DNA of 21,666 nucleotides. Source: a virus. Position 1 is the first letter of the stretch. Each line of letters opens with the position of its first letter. The DNA lies in IMG/VR virus record IMGVR_UViG_3300030098_003146, positions 1 through 21,666 of that record, one strand, 5' to 3'. This document shows positions 7,251-16,254 of this stretch, piece after piece. A model generated the notes under the pieces. The model saw only the letters and a program-made list of their open reading frames with translations. It was not told the DNA's origin and did not search any database. The translations under genes and the position numbers were made by a program.

Positions 7251-10012
7251 TACGATTGTCCTCTCATGGCAATAGCTTTACCTAATGGATCATCATCTAG
7301 CAAGGCTAATCTTGAAGATTGATTTATGTTACCAACTGGATTACCAGCACCTGCTGGAACATTCGTAGCTACATTAATAGGTTGATCTGCAGTTTTTTGC
7401 TCTTCAATAATCGTTGATGCTGGGTTTACAGCTGCTGGTTGCTCTGCTTGATCAGTGCCTGAACCAAAAATAGTTGGTCTAATGACGCCTCTATTATCAT
7501 ACTTTTGATTTAAGAATTCATCTACAGCAGACATAGTGCCAAGATTATTTAAACTTTCTTGTGATTTTAAATAAAATTCAGATGCAGTCATATCGTTACC
7601 ATCTGTTCTTGCTTGTATAGCATTGAATTCGTTATCTAACTCGCCAGGTAGTTCAGGAAATTGTTTGTATAATGTTTCGATTGTTTCTAAAGCGTATCTT
7701 TCACTAATAGGCAATGCCGCTTCTACTGTGTTGTATCCAGTAATACCACCTTTACCTAAGAAAGGACCTTTAAATGTTGGCATTTTTAATGGGTTTAACG
7801 CTGCTTTTGCACTAGCATTCATTGCTTTCGTTGCACTATCAAGTGCCATTGGTGATGCTAAAAGATAACCAAGTTTCCTTGCTATCAATATTCCAAGTAG
7901 TGTTAAACCTATTCCTGGAGTTATAGCACCAGCAAAGCTTGCTCCTGCTATTGGTAGTATTGCAGTTGTAAATGCTTTTGATCCACCTAACATTGTTCTT
8001 CTTGCAAGATACTGTGACACGTTTAAGTTTTTACCATTAAAAAAAACTTCTGCCGCATTTGCAAAAGCAAGTAATTTATTAGAGTCAGGTAATTTAATTT
8101 TTTTACCGGCTATCGACAGAGCCTCTGATAACGCTGTGCCTCTTGTTTCTAGAGATTTACCTATTTCATCTAAACCCAATATTCTTTTAAATTTTGTTGC
8201 GTTAAAAGTTAAATTATCAAAATTTTCAAAAGCTTTTATATCAAAATCAAGAATTCCTGGCTTTTCACCTTTTGTAAAAGAAAAACTATCTTCAAATGCA
8301 CCAAGTAATTTTGCTTTAACACCTTTAGCAAACATCTCGTCACCCATTAATCTTCGCATTGCTTCAACTGCTTTTGGGCTTTTAAAATCTTGAAATACGA
8401 CATTAAACAAACGATCACTCTCGACATTACCTGGAGTTTTAATTAATGCTTGAAAAGCAAACTTGGAGTCTGCGCCTAAAGCTTTTGCAGATGGCGATGC
8501 AAATAAAGTTACCATATCCGTATAAGCTTGATCAGCTACATTCAACAATCTCATTATTTCATCACCATTATCAATATTCTTCGCATGTTTACCTAAAGCC
8601 TTTTCCATTTTTTTAGAAACTTCAAATAAAGCATCACGTAACTCAGGTATGTCACCTGCTCTAGGCTTAATACCATATTGATAAACTTGATCATTAACTA
8701 AAGATCTATTAACTTTCCAAGCAGCGCCTGTAGCCATATTTGTTTGCAGTGTTGCTAAATTTTGCAATGATTTATACATTTCACTTTGTAATATTGGTGA
8801 ATTAGGTGATCCCAATGTTAGCTCATCAATAAAAGCTTTTTGTTTTTTTGCTTCGTTAATAACATCAGAATAGTCAATCATTTGTTTATTGCCAATCGCA
8901 TTAAAAAAATTTGTATATTTTTTATTAACATTACCCACTATTGTTTTTGAAACACTATCTCGAACTTTTGACAAATCTATACCTAAACTAGCTAAATTGT
9001 AAGTTGGTCCGTCCATAAAAATATTTTTAGCAGCTTTGATAAATTGAGTTTGAGTTTCCTCAAAAGCTCTTTGTACACCAGCACCATAAATAGGCATTCT
9101 ACCTAGTGCGTTAGGTATAGCTCTTATTAATTTATATCTGGAAACATCAAATACTGATGGAGTAATACCTGTCAATCTTTGTATCTCTTTTGCTTCTTTA
9201 GTTTCTTTAGCACCGACACCAAGCACATATCTCCTACCTATTGGTCTTAACAAGTTTACTGCTGGTCTGAAAAAACCAAAACCTGCACCAAATGCTAAAT
9301 CTATCTTTGCTTCATGTTGTAAATATTCTTTAAATGTTTCAGTATCTGGTCTTGAAATACCTTGTTCATATCCAAGAAACTCACCTATTTCGTTATATGT
9401 TGGGGTATACAACATCTTTTTTTCATTAAGATTATCTAATAATTTTTCATATCCTACTAATCCTGAAAGGTAACCGAGTGTTCCACCGACGATAGATCCT
9501 GCTACAGCACCTGCTGGTCCTCCAAATAATCCCAACCTTGCTCCTAATTTAGCACCACCTAAAGTACCGCCAAGTGATCCTCCTAAACCTAATATTAATT
9601 TTAACGCAGGAAAAGGATTTACCATTTGCGTGTTATAATTATCTAGTTTAACATCATCGCCTTCAATTAATCTTGGATTTAATTCTCTGTCAGTGTAACC
9701 AGCTAGACCTTGAAAACTATCTATAGATTTAATTATTTCTGCTTGCGATAAACCATCAGCTATACCTTTTTTTGTAATTTCTGCTACACCTGCTCTAAAC
9801 TTATCTGGAGTCATTTTATGTTTTTTTGGATCATATCTTGTTGTTCCAGTTGCCTCTTCAGCTGCTTGTTTAAATCCTAGAAATGTGGGTAAGTCACTAC
9901 CAGGTGGTAGCATATTAGTGGGTAAGCCGTCTTGTGCTTGAGGTAATTTTTCACCTGTCTCGTTTAGACGATTTATTCTTATTTGTGCTAATTCTGCTAT
10001 TTGTAACATCAT
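7250..10012 (-). CDS. Large internal virion (DNA-ejection-type) protein with glycine-zipper membrane segments
   Basis: This 920-residue protein is the longest in the window. Two stretches look able to enter a membrane: residues 137-187, a dense glycine-zipper region (GGSLGGTLGGAKLGARLG, GGPAGAVAGSIVGGTLG), and 681-719 (AILPIAGASFAGAITPG, LTLLGILIA). The rest is largely helical. The C-terminus (NINQSSRLALLDDDPLGKAI) resembles, from memory, the closing motif of marine phage internal virion proteins. These features fit proteins ejected with the DNA to form a channel across the cell envelope, like P22 gp7/gp20/gp16 or T7 gp14-gp16. I find no transglycosylase motif. It starts ATGATG, overlapping the preceding gene by 4 bases. 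Confidence 0.7.
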   Translation of the reverse strand: MMLQIAELAQIRINRLNETGEKLPQAQDGLPTNMLPPGSDLPTFLGFKQAAEEATGTTRYDPKKHKMTPDKFRAGVAEITKKGIADGLSQAEIIKSIDSFQGLAGYTDRELNPRLIEGDDVKLDNYNTQMVNPFPALKLILGLGGSLGGTLGGAKLGARLGLFGGPAGAVAGSIVGGTLGYLSGLVGYEKLLDNLNEKKMLYTPTYNEIGEFLGYEQGISRPDTETFKEYLQHEAKIDLAFGAGFGFFRPAVNLLRPIGRRYVLGVGAKETKEAKEIQRLTGITPSVFDVSRYKLIRAIPNALGRMPIYGAGVQRAFEETQTQFIKAAKNIFMDGPTYNLASLGIDLSKVRDSVSKTIVGNVNKKYTNFFNAIGNKQMIDYSDVINEAKKQKAFIDELTLGSPNSPILQSEMYKSLQNLATLQTNMATGAAWKVNRSLVNDQVYQYGIKPRAGDIPELRDALFEVSKKMEKALGKHAKNIDNGDEIMRLLNVADQAYTDMVTLFASPSAKALGADSKFAFQALIKTPGNVESDRLFNVVFQDFKSPKAVEAMRRLMGDEMFAKGVKAKLLGAFEDSFSFTKGEKPGILDFDIKAFENFDNLTFNATKFKRILGLDEIGKSLETRGTALSEALSIAGKKIKLPDSNKLLAFANAAEVFFNGKNLNVSQYLARRTMLGGSKAFTTAILPIAGASFAGAITPGIGLTLLGILIARKLGYLLASPMALDSATKAMNASAKAALNPLKMPTFKGPFLGKGGITGYNTVEAALPISERYALETIETLYKQFPELPGELDNEFNAIQARTDGNDMTASEFYLKSQESLNNLGTMSAVDEFLNQKYDNRGVIRPTIFGSGTDQAEQPAAVNPASTIIEEQKTADQPINVATNVPAGAGNPVGNINQSSRLALLDDDPLGKAIAMRGQS

Positions 10013-12066
10013 CTTAAATTATATTGCTCCGTAAAACCTTCACCAAATTTTTCATCAAGATAATCAAGAGTGTTTTGATTAGTATTGATGCCATTTTGTA
10101 TTGTTCCAAATGCAGCACCTTCTTGCACTCCACCATATTCACCACCTACAACAGTTATTTTTCCATCTTTACCAATGACTACTGTTTTTTTAAATTTTTC
10201 AAAATCATCGGCATTATGAAAAGGTCTTATGGTTGCATTGTAGTTGTTAACATAAAAATTTACTAATCCTTCTAACCTATTCATTGTTTTTCGATGGTTG
10301 TTGTTCAATCCACCTAATTGCACAACTTTTCTTGACTCTGCGATAACGTCTTTTAAAAGTCTGTTTGATCCTTGAAGATATCTTGCAAAAGCAAACGTAC
10401 TTTGTGCTTCTAAAATATTTATTAAATCTAAATTTTTATCAAGAATATTTTGTTTTACATCCGTGTAATAACTTGTAACATTTGATAAAGCCTCTTGCTT
10501 GTCTCCAGCTGTCATTTCTGATGCATTTATTGTTTGAACAATATTTTTGAATGATCCATCAATATCATTAACTATGGCTTGTTCATTTATATTATAACCT
10601 AATTGATTAACAGTGGTTATTTGTTTTTGTAATGTAGACATGTTTTCATTTATTTTTGATGAGTCAAAATCGCTAAATCCTAAAAGATTTTGTATCTCAC
10701 CAGTATAATCTGAAAGAATACCTCTTAAAGTTTTCATAAACATGTTCGCTTCATAAACTGAACCAAAAACTGCTTTGTCATGCATTTCATTTAATCTACC
10801 AATGTCATGAGCTGTCAAAACTGCGTTAAGACCTTGTTCTAAAAATTTAGTTTCTTCTTCTTTTTGTGCTATGGCTTTATCGTCACCACCTAATATCCCA
10901 CTACTTTGCGGTTGATCTGTGGCCATACCAGGAGCAGTTATCGTAAACATGTTCTTGCCAACTAAATTTTCAGGAACAGGAACGCCTCCAATGGTACTTG
11001 GATATTTTAAATTAGAATAAAATTCAATTTCAGCTGGCACTGAAGAATTTTTAAAAAAATCTAATTGACCTGTAATAGCACCTTCGTCATTATAATCTAC
11101 CAATTGGACTGCCGTTAAATTACCTGTAGGTTCATACATTCTTTTTGCTCTATCATCCTCTTCTTTTACTAAACTAAATGCTGTTAATCCTAATTCTTTT
11201 AGGTCTTGTTTTTTCTTTGCAGCTTCTTGAAAATAAAAATTAGCTGTGGGCGCTAATGCTTGTGCAAACAAATCAAAAACTTGTGGTAATGGTTTTTTCT
11301 TTGTAGTTCTTGCATTTAAAACATCTATACCAAACTTTATAAATAATAAGTTTGGATCTACGCCTTCTTTAAAACCTATTGTATCTTTTAATTCATCAAT
11401 TAATGTTTGTGTCCTTGCCTTCTTTTCTTCAGGTGTCATGCCACCTTCCATTTTTTTTAAATTATTAAATCCAACATTAGCAGCATTCATAGCTGCATTA
11501 TTAAATGTAGACGATGCAATATTTGCAACAGAGGCATCTGTAAGGTTTTGACTTATCTCATTACCAGTAAACCTAGAATTAAATTCAGCTTCAGAAATAG
11601 TTGTTCCTGTTTTATTTATTTCTTCATCATAAAATGCTTTTTGTACATCATCATTAAGATTGTATAAAACTTCATTTGTATCAGCTTTTGCTGTGCCAGT
11701 ATCAGGAGCAAAATCTGTATAAGTAGAAAGATTTGAATTTACTTTTGTTGTATCAGTTTCTTTTATTGATTCTTGTGTGTTGTCATAACTAGTGTCATTT
11801 GTTACTGCACCAGTATTATTAGCATCAAACAAAGTACCTTGCTGTATAGATATTTGAGCTCTTACTTCTTTTTCTAATTCACCTGCGCCTGTTAGATTAG
11901 CTAAATCTGTAGTCAATCTTGAATAAGCTTGCTTAAGTTGACCTAAATCCATGGTTTGATAATTGTCTCTAATATTTATTAGATCAGTCATCAAAACAGG
12001 ACTGTTTAAAAATGCTGCATTATCATCAGCAAAATCATATAAACTTGAATTAGGATTTACTTCCAT
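10009..12066 (-). CDS. Probable internal virion protein, hydrophilic and helical
   Basis: This is a 685-residue protein without a recognised domain. The first ~90 residues look helical (LGQLKQAYSRLTTDLANL), followed by a threonine/asparagine/aspartate-rich linker (about 90-170) and a long mostly helical body. The segment PQVFDLFAQALAPTANFYFQEAAKKKQDL looks like a helix pair seen in marine phage virion proteins. No membrane segment, signal peptide or catalytic motif is visible. It overlaps the gene before it by 17 bases and the next by 4. Its place between two virion-type proteins suggests it is packaged in the head or forms part of the ejection machinery; this is inferred from context, not from motifs. 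Confidence 0.6.
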   Translation of the reverse strand: MEVNPNSSLYDFADDNAAFLNSPVLMTDLINIRDNYQTMDLGQLKQAYSRLTTDLANLTGAGELEKEVRAQISIQQGTLFDANNTGAVTNDTSYDNTQESIKETDTTKVNSNLSTYTDFAPDTGTAKADTNEVLYNLNDDVQKAFYDEEINKTGTTISEAEFNSRFTGNEISQNLTDASVANIASSTFNNAAMNAANVGFNNLKKMEGGMTPEEKKARTQTLIDELKDTIGFKEGVDPNLLFIKFGIDVLNARTTKKKPLPQVFDLFAQALAPTANFYFQEAAKKKQDLKELGLTAFSLVKEEDDRAKRMYEPTGNLTAVQLVDYNDEGAITGQLDFFKNSSVPAEIEFYSNLKYPSTIGGVPVPENLVGKNMFTITAPGMATDQPQSSGILGGDDKAIAQKEEETKFLEQGLNAVLTAHDIGRLNEMHDKAVFGSVYEANMFMKTLRGILSDYTGEIQNLLGFSDFDSSKINENMSTLQKQITTVNQLGYNINEQAIVNDIDGSFKNIVQTINASEMTAGDKQEALSNVTSYYTDVKQNILDKNLDLINILEAQSTFAFARYLQGSNRLLKDVIAESRKVVQLGGLNNNHRKTMNRLEGLVNFYVNNYNATIRPFHNADDFEKFKKTVVIGKDGKITVVGGEYGGVQEGAAFGTIQNGINTNQNTLDYLDEKFGEGFTEQYNLR

Positions 12067-13084
12067 GTTGCAACGCCATTATTCCTTTCTCTATCATTCC
12101 CATGTCACCACCATCTTTAACTAATCCAGGAATCCCCAAAGCCGCAGATCCAAAACCTAAAGCAGTTTGTATAGGTGAAGTTTCACTACCAAATTGTTGT
12201 CTTATTTGTGTACCTTGATCTGAGGGTAAACCACTAATAACGTCTGACAAAAATCCAAACAAAGATAAAGGTCTATCTGTAGCTTCCATAATATTTTGTC
12301 TTTCAATTTCAGCAGCTTTTTCAGCCTCAGATTGTTCTAATTTACCTGCGCCAAGCAAAGCTGAAATGTCTGATAATCCTAATTTATTTGCTAAACTTAC
12401 TAAACCACCACCAACTTGACCCGCTGCAAGCAATGATTTAGCTTGGTCTACTTGTGCTTTTGAGTCTGCAGATGTGAAATATGGAGCTAATTGAGCACCT
12501 CTAAGTTTTTCACTTTCTTCTTGACCAAAAGTGCCAAGCGCTGCTTTTAATGCTCTATCGAAAGTATCAGCACGTGTTTTACCAATAGCAGATAGTCTTG
12601 CCTCCTCAACCAATGCTTTTGAGACAGCTTCTCGATCTCCACCAAAAGCTCCTACCTTTGTTGCAGCATCGTCAATTTTTTTTCCAGAAAGTGCTGCCTG
12701 CTTATTTATTTCATCTATTACAAATTTTTCATATTGATTAATGAAAGGGTCAACGGCTTTTGATGGATCAAATCTTGTCTTTATAGCATCATCTACTAAC
12801 TCTTGACCTCTTGTTGTAAAATCTGGTTTAGCTTCCCCCGCAACAGCTGTGCCTTTTTCTATAGCATCAAGAGCTGCTGTTAAATTAGGATCAAATCTGC
12901 CTATGCCTTTTTTTAATTGTTCTATCGCATCTTTTTGTGTTTCAGATAACCCAACAATTTGTCTTTCTGGCAATCCTACATTTGCTTGTTTTACAATAAA
13001 ATCTTCTATTGCAGCAATTAAATCAGCTTGAGCTTTTTCTATAAAAGGTGGTTTTCTATACGTTACTACTTGTTCTGTTGACAT
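12050..13084 (-). CDS. Conserved phage virion-type protein with GAFGG motif
   Basis: This 344-residue protein carries DPFINQY (112-118), a run of charged helix and then GAFGGDRE (145-152), followed by a long alanine-rich helix. The order 'DPyi-x-y ... GAFGGsR ... helix' is a signature I recall from a family frequent in marine podovirus contigs beside head-tail or internal virion genes; its function is not established. The C-terminal end (GGDMGMIEKGIMALQHG) is glycine/methionine-rich, as is usual in that family. The start shares a base with the stop of the first operon gene (TAATG). A role as a minor virion or DNA-ejection protein is likely from family and context. Confidence 0.65.
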   Translation of the reverse strand: MSTEQVVTYRKPPFIEKAQADLIAAIEDFIVKQANVGLPERQIVGLSETQKDAIEQLKKGIGRFDPNLTAALDAIEKGTAVAGEAKPDFTTRGQELVDDAIKTRFDPSKAVDPFINQYEKFVIDEINKQAALSGKKIDDAATKVGAFGGDREAVSKALVEEARLSAIGKTRADTFDRALKAALGTFGQEESEKLRGAQLAPYFTSADSKAQVDQAKSLLAAGQVGGGLVSLANKLGLSDISALLGAGKLEQSEAEKAAEIERQNIMEATDRPLSLFGFLSDVISGLPSDQGTQIRQQFGSETSPIQTALGFGSAALGIPGLVKDGGDMGMIEKGIMALQHGSKS

Positions 13085-14886
13085 TATATTTGACTCGCTA
13101 TTTGATTTGCTTGGTCTAGATCTCTTACCATTTTACCTAAACCTGATTTTAAGAATGCTGTATTAAACTCTTCAGGATCTTTTACAACTCCTTTAGGATC
13201 AAATCCAACCCCTTGTTTATTCATTAATCTCTCTAAAATAGTGGGTGAACGTCCTGGACCTAAAATTTCTGGATCTTGAAAATCATCGTATGTGGACATG
13301 TTTGCACCGCCGCCAAAAAAACTACCTTTAAAATTTTTAGGATACTCAAGTCTTGATAGGCTACTACCTCTATGTGGTACAGACGTTTGCGTTCCGTCTT
13401 GCATACCCATTTTTTTTAAACCATTAATTTCTTCAGTTCCCATGCCATCTTGTGCTAAAGCCATTGGTGGTCTTTGTTTTGGCATACCCATGTTTAATTT
13501 AGACATGATTGCCATAATTTCTTCTATAGATTTACCTTGTGCCATCATTTTCTTAATTATTTCTTGTAAATTCATACCTGGTCCAGCCATTGCTGTTTGT
13601 CTACCATCTTGCGCTTGGTCATATCTTTGTAAAGGTAAGTTTCCCCTTTTTTTCATTTCTTCATTAAATATTTCAATCAATTCTTCTGGAGATTTTCTAT
13701 CTAAACCTATTAATTTAGTCACTCTATCAGTGTCTTTGCCTTCTTTTGCCATTACAGGATTGTAATTCATGCTACCATCTTCTGCACCTTGAAAGTCATA
13801 ACCCATTTGTTTTGCCATTGGTTTGGTCTCAGCTCTTAAATTATCCATCATCTGTTGACCTTTTTCTGTATCTCCTCCACCTAATGCAAATAAGGTATAC
13901 TCAGGTATTACGTGTTCATTATTACTAACTAATATCTCTTGTGTTTGTCCAGTGTTAGGATCTACTATTTCACCTTCTAAAAGGTCTTCTCTACCTGCGC
14001 CCATGCCAACTAATCTACCTCCAATAGGATTTACTCTGTCTCCACCAATTTGACCTCCCATCATACTAGGCTCCATTAAATCACCAATACCACCACCGGT
14101 AGCAAAATTACCTTTACCACCTCTGCCAGGAATAATTGTATCTCTTGATGGTTTTCCCTTTTTAATTGATTCCTCTATCAATCTTTTAAGATATGCTTCG
14201 TATTCTTGTTGCCCTTCCATTTGAGCTATTCTATTTGATGATTCAATAATTTCTTCTGTTGTTGGCATTCTACTTAGTTCTGTTGGAGTCATACCCATAA
14301 CAGTACCTTTTCCATCATCAAACTTCATTGTATTACCACCGCTGTTTAACAATCCTACACTTCTTAAAAACTCGTAAATGTCTCCAGGATTGTTACCAAT
14401 TCTATCAGCTTGTTGTGCGTCCTCTAAAAATTTATCTGATACACCTGAAGTGATTAATTTGTTATCTGCAGGGTTGTATGTAAAATCCTCTATTAAATTA
14501 CTTGGAGCTTGATCAGTGTCAAAAGCTCCTAAACCATAAAGAAATGCACTGCCACCAAGAACTCCTGGTAAATTTCTTAAAGGATTGTTTTCACCTAAAC
14601 TTTCAAATATGGCTGCTTGTTTAAATCTCTCACCAGCAGCTTTTCTAATAGCTTCATCTGTAATTACATCCTTTAAAGTGTTTTTACCAAAAGTTTGACC
14701 TCCAAAATATCCACCAATACCTCCGGCTAATGCTTCTCTACCCCCTTTGCCCGCGAGCAACGGTACACCGGCACCAATCAATGTTGAGTATAACGGACCT
14801 AAACCAAAGGCTGAAGCTGCTACTCCTGCGAAAGGGCTTAAATCAGACGCTACATCTTTAATTTTTTTAAAAAACTTACCTAGCAT
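13084..14886 (-). CDS. Large glycine/methionine-rich virion-type protein, first gene of the minus operon
   Basis: This is a 600-residue protein. The N-terminus is a basic amphipathic segment (LGKFFKKIK) followed by hydrophobic glycine-rich sequence (residues 18-66), which could associate with membrane. Residues 298-352 (GREDLLEGEIVD, then ILVSNNEHVIPEYTLFALGGGDTEKG) match in layout the 'S-x-GEfVip-x-v..lG.G....G' module I recall from marine phage structural proteins. A methionine- and glutamine-rich stretch follows (about 430-490). The ATG is preceded by AGGAG (plus-strand 14890-14894) at good spacing. It leads the operon downstream of the promoter at 14961-14989. Its composition and operon suggest an internal virion or tail-associated protein; no enzyme motif is visible. 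Confidence 0.65.
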   Translation of the reverse strand: MLGKFFKKIKDVASDLSPFAGVAASAFGLGPLYSTLIGAGVPLLAGKGGREALAGGIGGYFGGQTFGKNTLKDVITDEAIRKAAGERFKQAAIFESLGENNPLRNLPGVLGGSAFLYGLGAFDTDQAPSNLIEDFTYNPADNKLITSGVSDKFLEDAQQADRIGNNPGDIYEFLRSVGLLNSGGNTMKFDDGKGTVMGMTPTELSRMPTTEEIIESSNRIAQMEGQQEYEAYLKRLIEESIKKGKPSRDTIIPGRGGKGNFATGGGIGDLMEPSMMGGQIGGDRVNPIGGRLVGMGAGREDLLEGEIVDPNTGQTQEILVSNNEHVIPEYTLFALGGGDTEKGQQMMDNLRAETKPMAKQMGYDFQGAEDGSMNYNPVMAKEGKDTDRVTKLIGLDRKSPEELIEIFNEEMKKRGNLPLQRYDQAQDGRQTAMAGPGMNLQEIIKKMMAQGKSIEEIMAIMSKLNMGMPKQRPPMALAQDGMGTEEINGLKKMGMQDGTQTSVPHRGSSLSRLEYPKNFKGSFFGGGANMSTYDDFQDPEILGPGRSPTILERLMNKQGVGFDPKGVVKDPEEFNTAFLKSGLGKMVRDLDQANQIASQI

Positions 14887-14919
14887 AATCTCCTATTGCA
14901 ATTTATGTGATTGTTTTAG

Positions 14920-14947
14920 CAAGCTGGCAGGGCTTGTGAAATAAGCC
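14920..14947 (-). other. Two competing hairpins in the leader of the virion operon
   Basis: On the plus strand, CAAGC (14920-14924) pairs with GCTTG (14932-14936), and GGCTT (14931-14935) pairs with AAGCC (14943-14947). Both are 5-base stems with 7-base loops and both use GCTT, so only one can form at a time. They lie in the predicted 5' leader between the minus promoter and the first virion gene, and could also be a repressor site. Confidence 0.35.
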
Positions 14948-14956
14948 AATTAATAG

Positions 14957-14985
14957 TTCATTTATAGGCAAATTATTGTTATATG
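14957..14985 (+). promoter_or_regulatory. Possible extended -10 promoter for the plus-strand oxygenase cassette
   Basis: TGT followed by TATATG (14980-14985) gives an extended -10; the -35 candidate TTCATT (14957-14962) is weak but spaced 17 bases. A start near 14992 would leave a leader of about 20 bases containing GGAGG (14999-15003) before the ATG at 15012. Confidence 0.4.
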
Positions 14986-14989
14986 ACAA
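14961..14989 (-). promoter_or_regulatory. Sigma70-like promoter for the minus-strand virion operon
   Basis: On the minus strand the -35 is TTGTCA (plus 14984-14989) and the -10 is TATAAA (plus 14961-14966), each one base from consensus, with exactly 17 bases between. Transcription would begin near 14954, leaving a leader of about 68 bases before the ATG at 14886. The -35 overlaps the -10 of the facing plus-strand candidate. Confidence 0.65.
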
Positions 14990-15011
14990 TAGATAAATGG
15001 AGGAACTCCAA

Positions 15012-15692
15012 ATGCAAAAAGAAATAAAATTAAAATTTGACGCTATACGTCCGTTTGGACCCACGGTAGTCAAAGGTAAGGTGCCTAATTTTATACTCGA
15101 TGTAGTAAATAAAAAGTGTGATGAGATACTAGGTGACCCTAAATTAGCTAAACAATGGGATTGGTCTCCTAACTTAGCAGGTAATGTAAAACAAGAAGTT
15201 CGTTTAGCACCAGAATGGATAGATGGCGATGGTCAACAATTAGTTTTTTTAATTGGTGAAATGGTCAAATCATATTTGTCCATACCACCAGCGAGCGAAA
15301 CACTGGCACCAGAAAAAATAGATAAGATGGTTATTGAATCTATGTGGGCCGTGAGTCAATGGGCTGGAGACTTTAATCCTGCACATATGCATGATGGTGA
15401 TTTATCAGGAGTATTTTATACAAAGATGCCAAATAGCATTGATAAAGAAAGAGCAGCTGAAGATCATTATCCAAGTGTTGGTGATATACTTTTTATGTGT
15501 GGTGATCCTAAAACATTTAGTGGACACAAACTACAACACCCACCAGAGGTCGGCGATATATTTTTATTTCCATCTTGGTTGACACATATGGTGTATCCTT
15601 TCAGAACACCAAATGAAGAAAGAAGATCCGTATCATTTAATTTAAGATTAATACCAAAAGGCGCTGACATTCAACCTGTGGTGCAAAAATGA
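15012..15692 (+). CDS. Fe(II)/2-oxoglutarate oxygenase, TIGR02466-like (2OG-FeII_Oxy_5)
   Basis: This is a 226-residue putative dioxygenase that would hydroxylate an unknown substrate using 2-oxoglutarate, O2 and Fe(II). The core is MWAVSQWAGDFNPAH (111-125) running into MHDGDLSGVFYTKMP (126-140). The characteristic LSGVFY strand follows the histidines that should bind iron (H125, H127, with D128 near). The second half has LFPSWLTHMVYPF (185-197, distal ligand H192) and ERRSVSFNLRL (203-213), whose arginine would bind 2-oxoglutarate. I chose the ATG at 15012 because GGAGG (14999-15003) lies 8 bases before it; the ATG at 14997 has no such site. It is the first gene of the cassette and its stop overlaps the next start (ATGA). 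Confidence 0.82.
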   Translation: MQKEIKLKFDAIRPFGPTVVKGKVPNFILDVVNKKCDEILGDPKLAKQWDWSPNLAGNVKQEVRLAPEWIDGDGQQLVFLIGEMVKSYLSIPPASETLAPEKIDKMVIESMWAVSQWAGDFNPAHMHDGDLSGVFYTKMPNSIDKERAAEDHYPSVGDILFMCGDPKTFSGHKLQHPPEVGDIFLFPSWLTHMVYPFRTPNEERRSVSFNLRLIPKGADIQPVVQK

Positions 15693-16252
15693 TGGAATAC
15701 TCTGACACGATTATAGATAAAAAATTTGCTTTTGAATTAGCTAATTATTACAAGCAAAAAGTTTTGTGGAGTGCAAACAATTCCGCTAGTGCATCTTATC
15801 CTTATAATGATAACCCTTCATATATTTTGTTTGGCACTAAACATTTTTTACGAAAAAATATTGACGTAATAGAGTATGGACCTGACATGAATTGGAACAT
15901 AACATTGATAGATCTTTGGAATCATCTTAAAACATCGTTTGGTAAACATCACCTTTTTTTACACACTATCTATGCTAACTTACAATTTAAAGGTATGGAC
16001 GGAAAACTTCACAGAGATGATTATGGTAAGGGTGAGGGCACATCATTTATAATTATGTTATCCCCAAATAATGACGTAGAAAATATTGGTGGTGAGTTTT
16101 ATAATGACACACTTAAAAAAAATGTAGATTTTAAACATGGTAGAGTAGTTATGTTAGATTCAACTGATTTACATTTAGGCAAAGCATTTAATGTTCCACA
16201 TAAAATGAGAATATCTTTAAGGTTATCAGGTTTTGACACATTAATTTGGTAA
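15689..16252 (+). CDS. Fe(II)/2-oxoglutarate oxygenase, prolyl-4-hydroxylase-like
   Basis: This is a 187-residue putative hydroxylase with the double-stranded beta-helix motif set of P4H-type enzymes: HRD at 108-110 (iron ligands H108 and D110), GGEFYND (134-140) in the central strand, DLHLGKAF (160-167) with distal ligand H162, and MRISLRLSGF (173-182) with R174 to hold the 2-oxoglutarate carboxylate. All three metal ligands and the arginine are present, so it should be active. It is a different sub-family from the gene before it, which lacks the GGEF strand motif. It starts ATGATG, overlapping the previous stop by 4 bases. The substrate is unknown. Confidence 0.85.
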   Translation: MMEYSDTIIDKKFAFELANYYKQKVLWSANNSASASYPYNDNPSYILFGTKHFLRKNIDVIEYGPDMNWNITLIDLWNHLKTSFGKHHLFLHTIYANLQFKGMDGKLHRDDYGKGEGTSFIIMLSPNNDVENIGGEFYNDTLKKNVDFKHGRVVMLDSTDLHLGKAFNVPHKMRISLRLSGFDTLIW

Positions 16253-16254
16253 AA

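Noticed and set aside
11246-11551. Open frames on the plus strand opposite the virion operon
   Set aside because: They are mirror frames of well-supported minus-strand genes, with low-complexity translations and no upstream signals.
7250-14886. A lytic transglycosylase or lysozyme domain in the large virion proteins
   Set aside because: I looked for the usual glutamate and GLxQ-type motifs in the large proteins and saw none.
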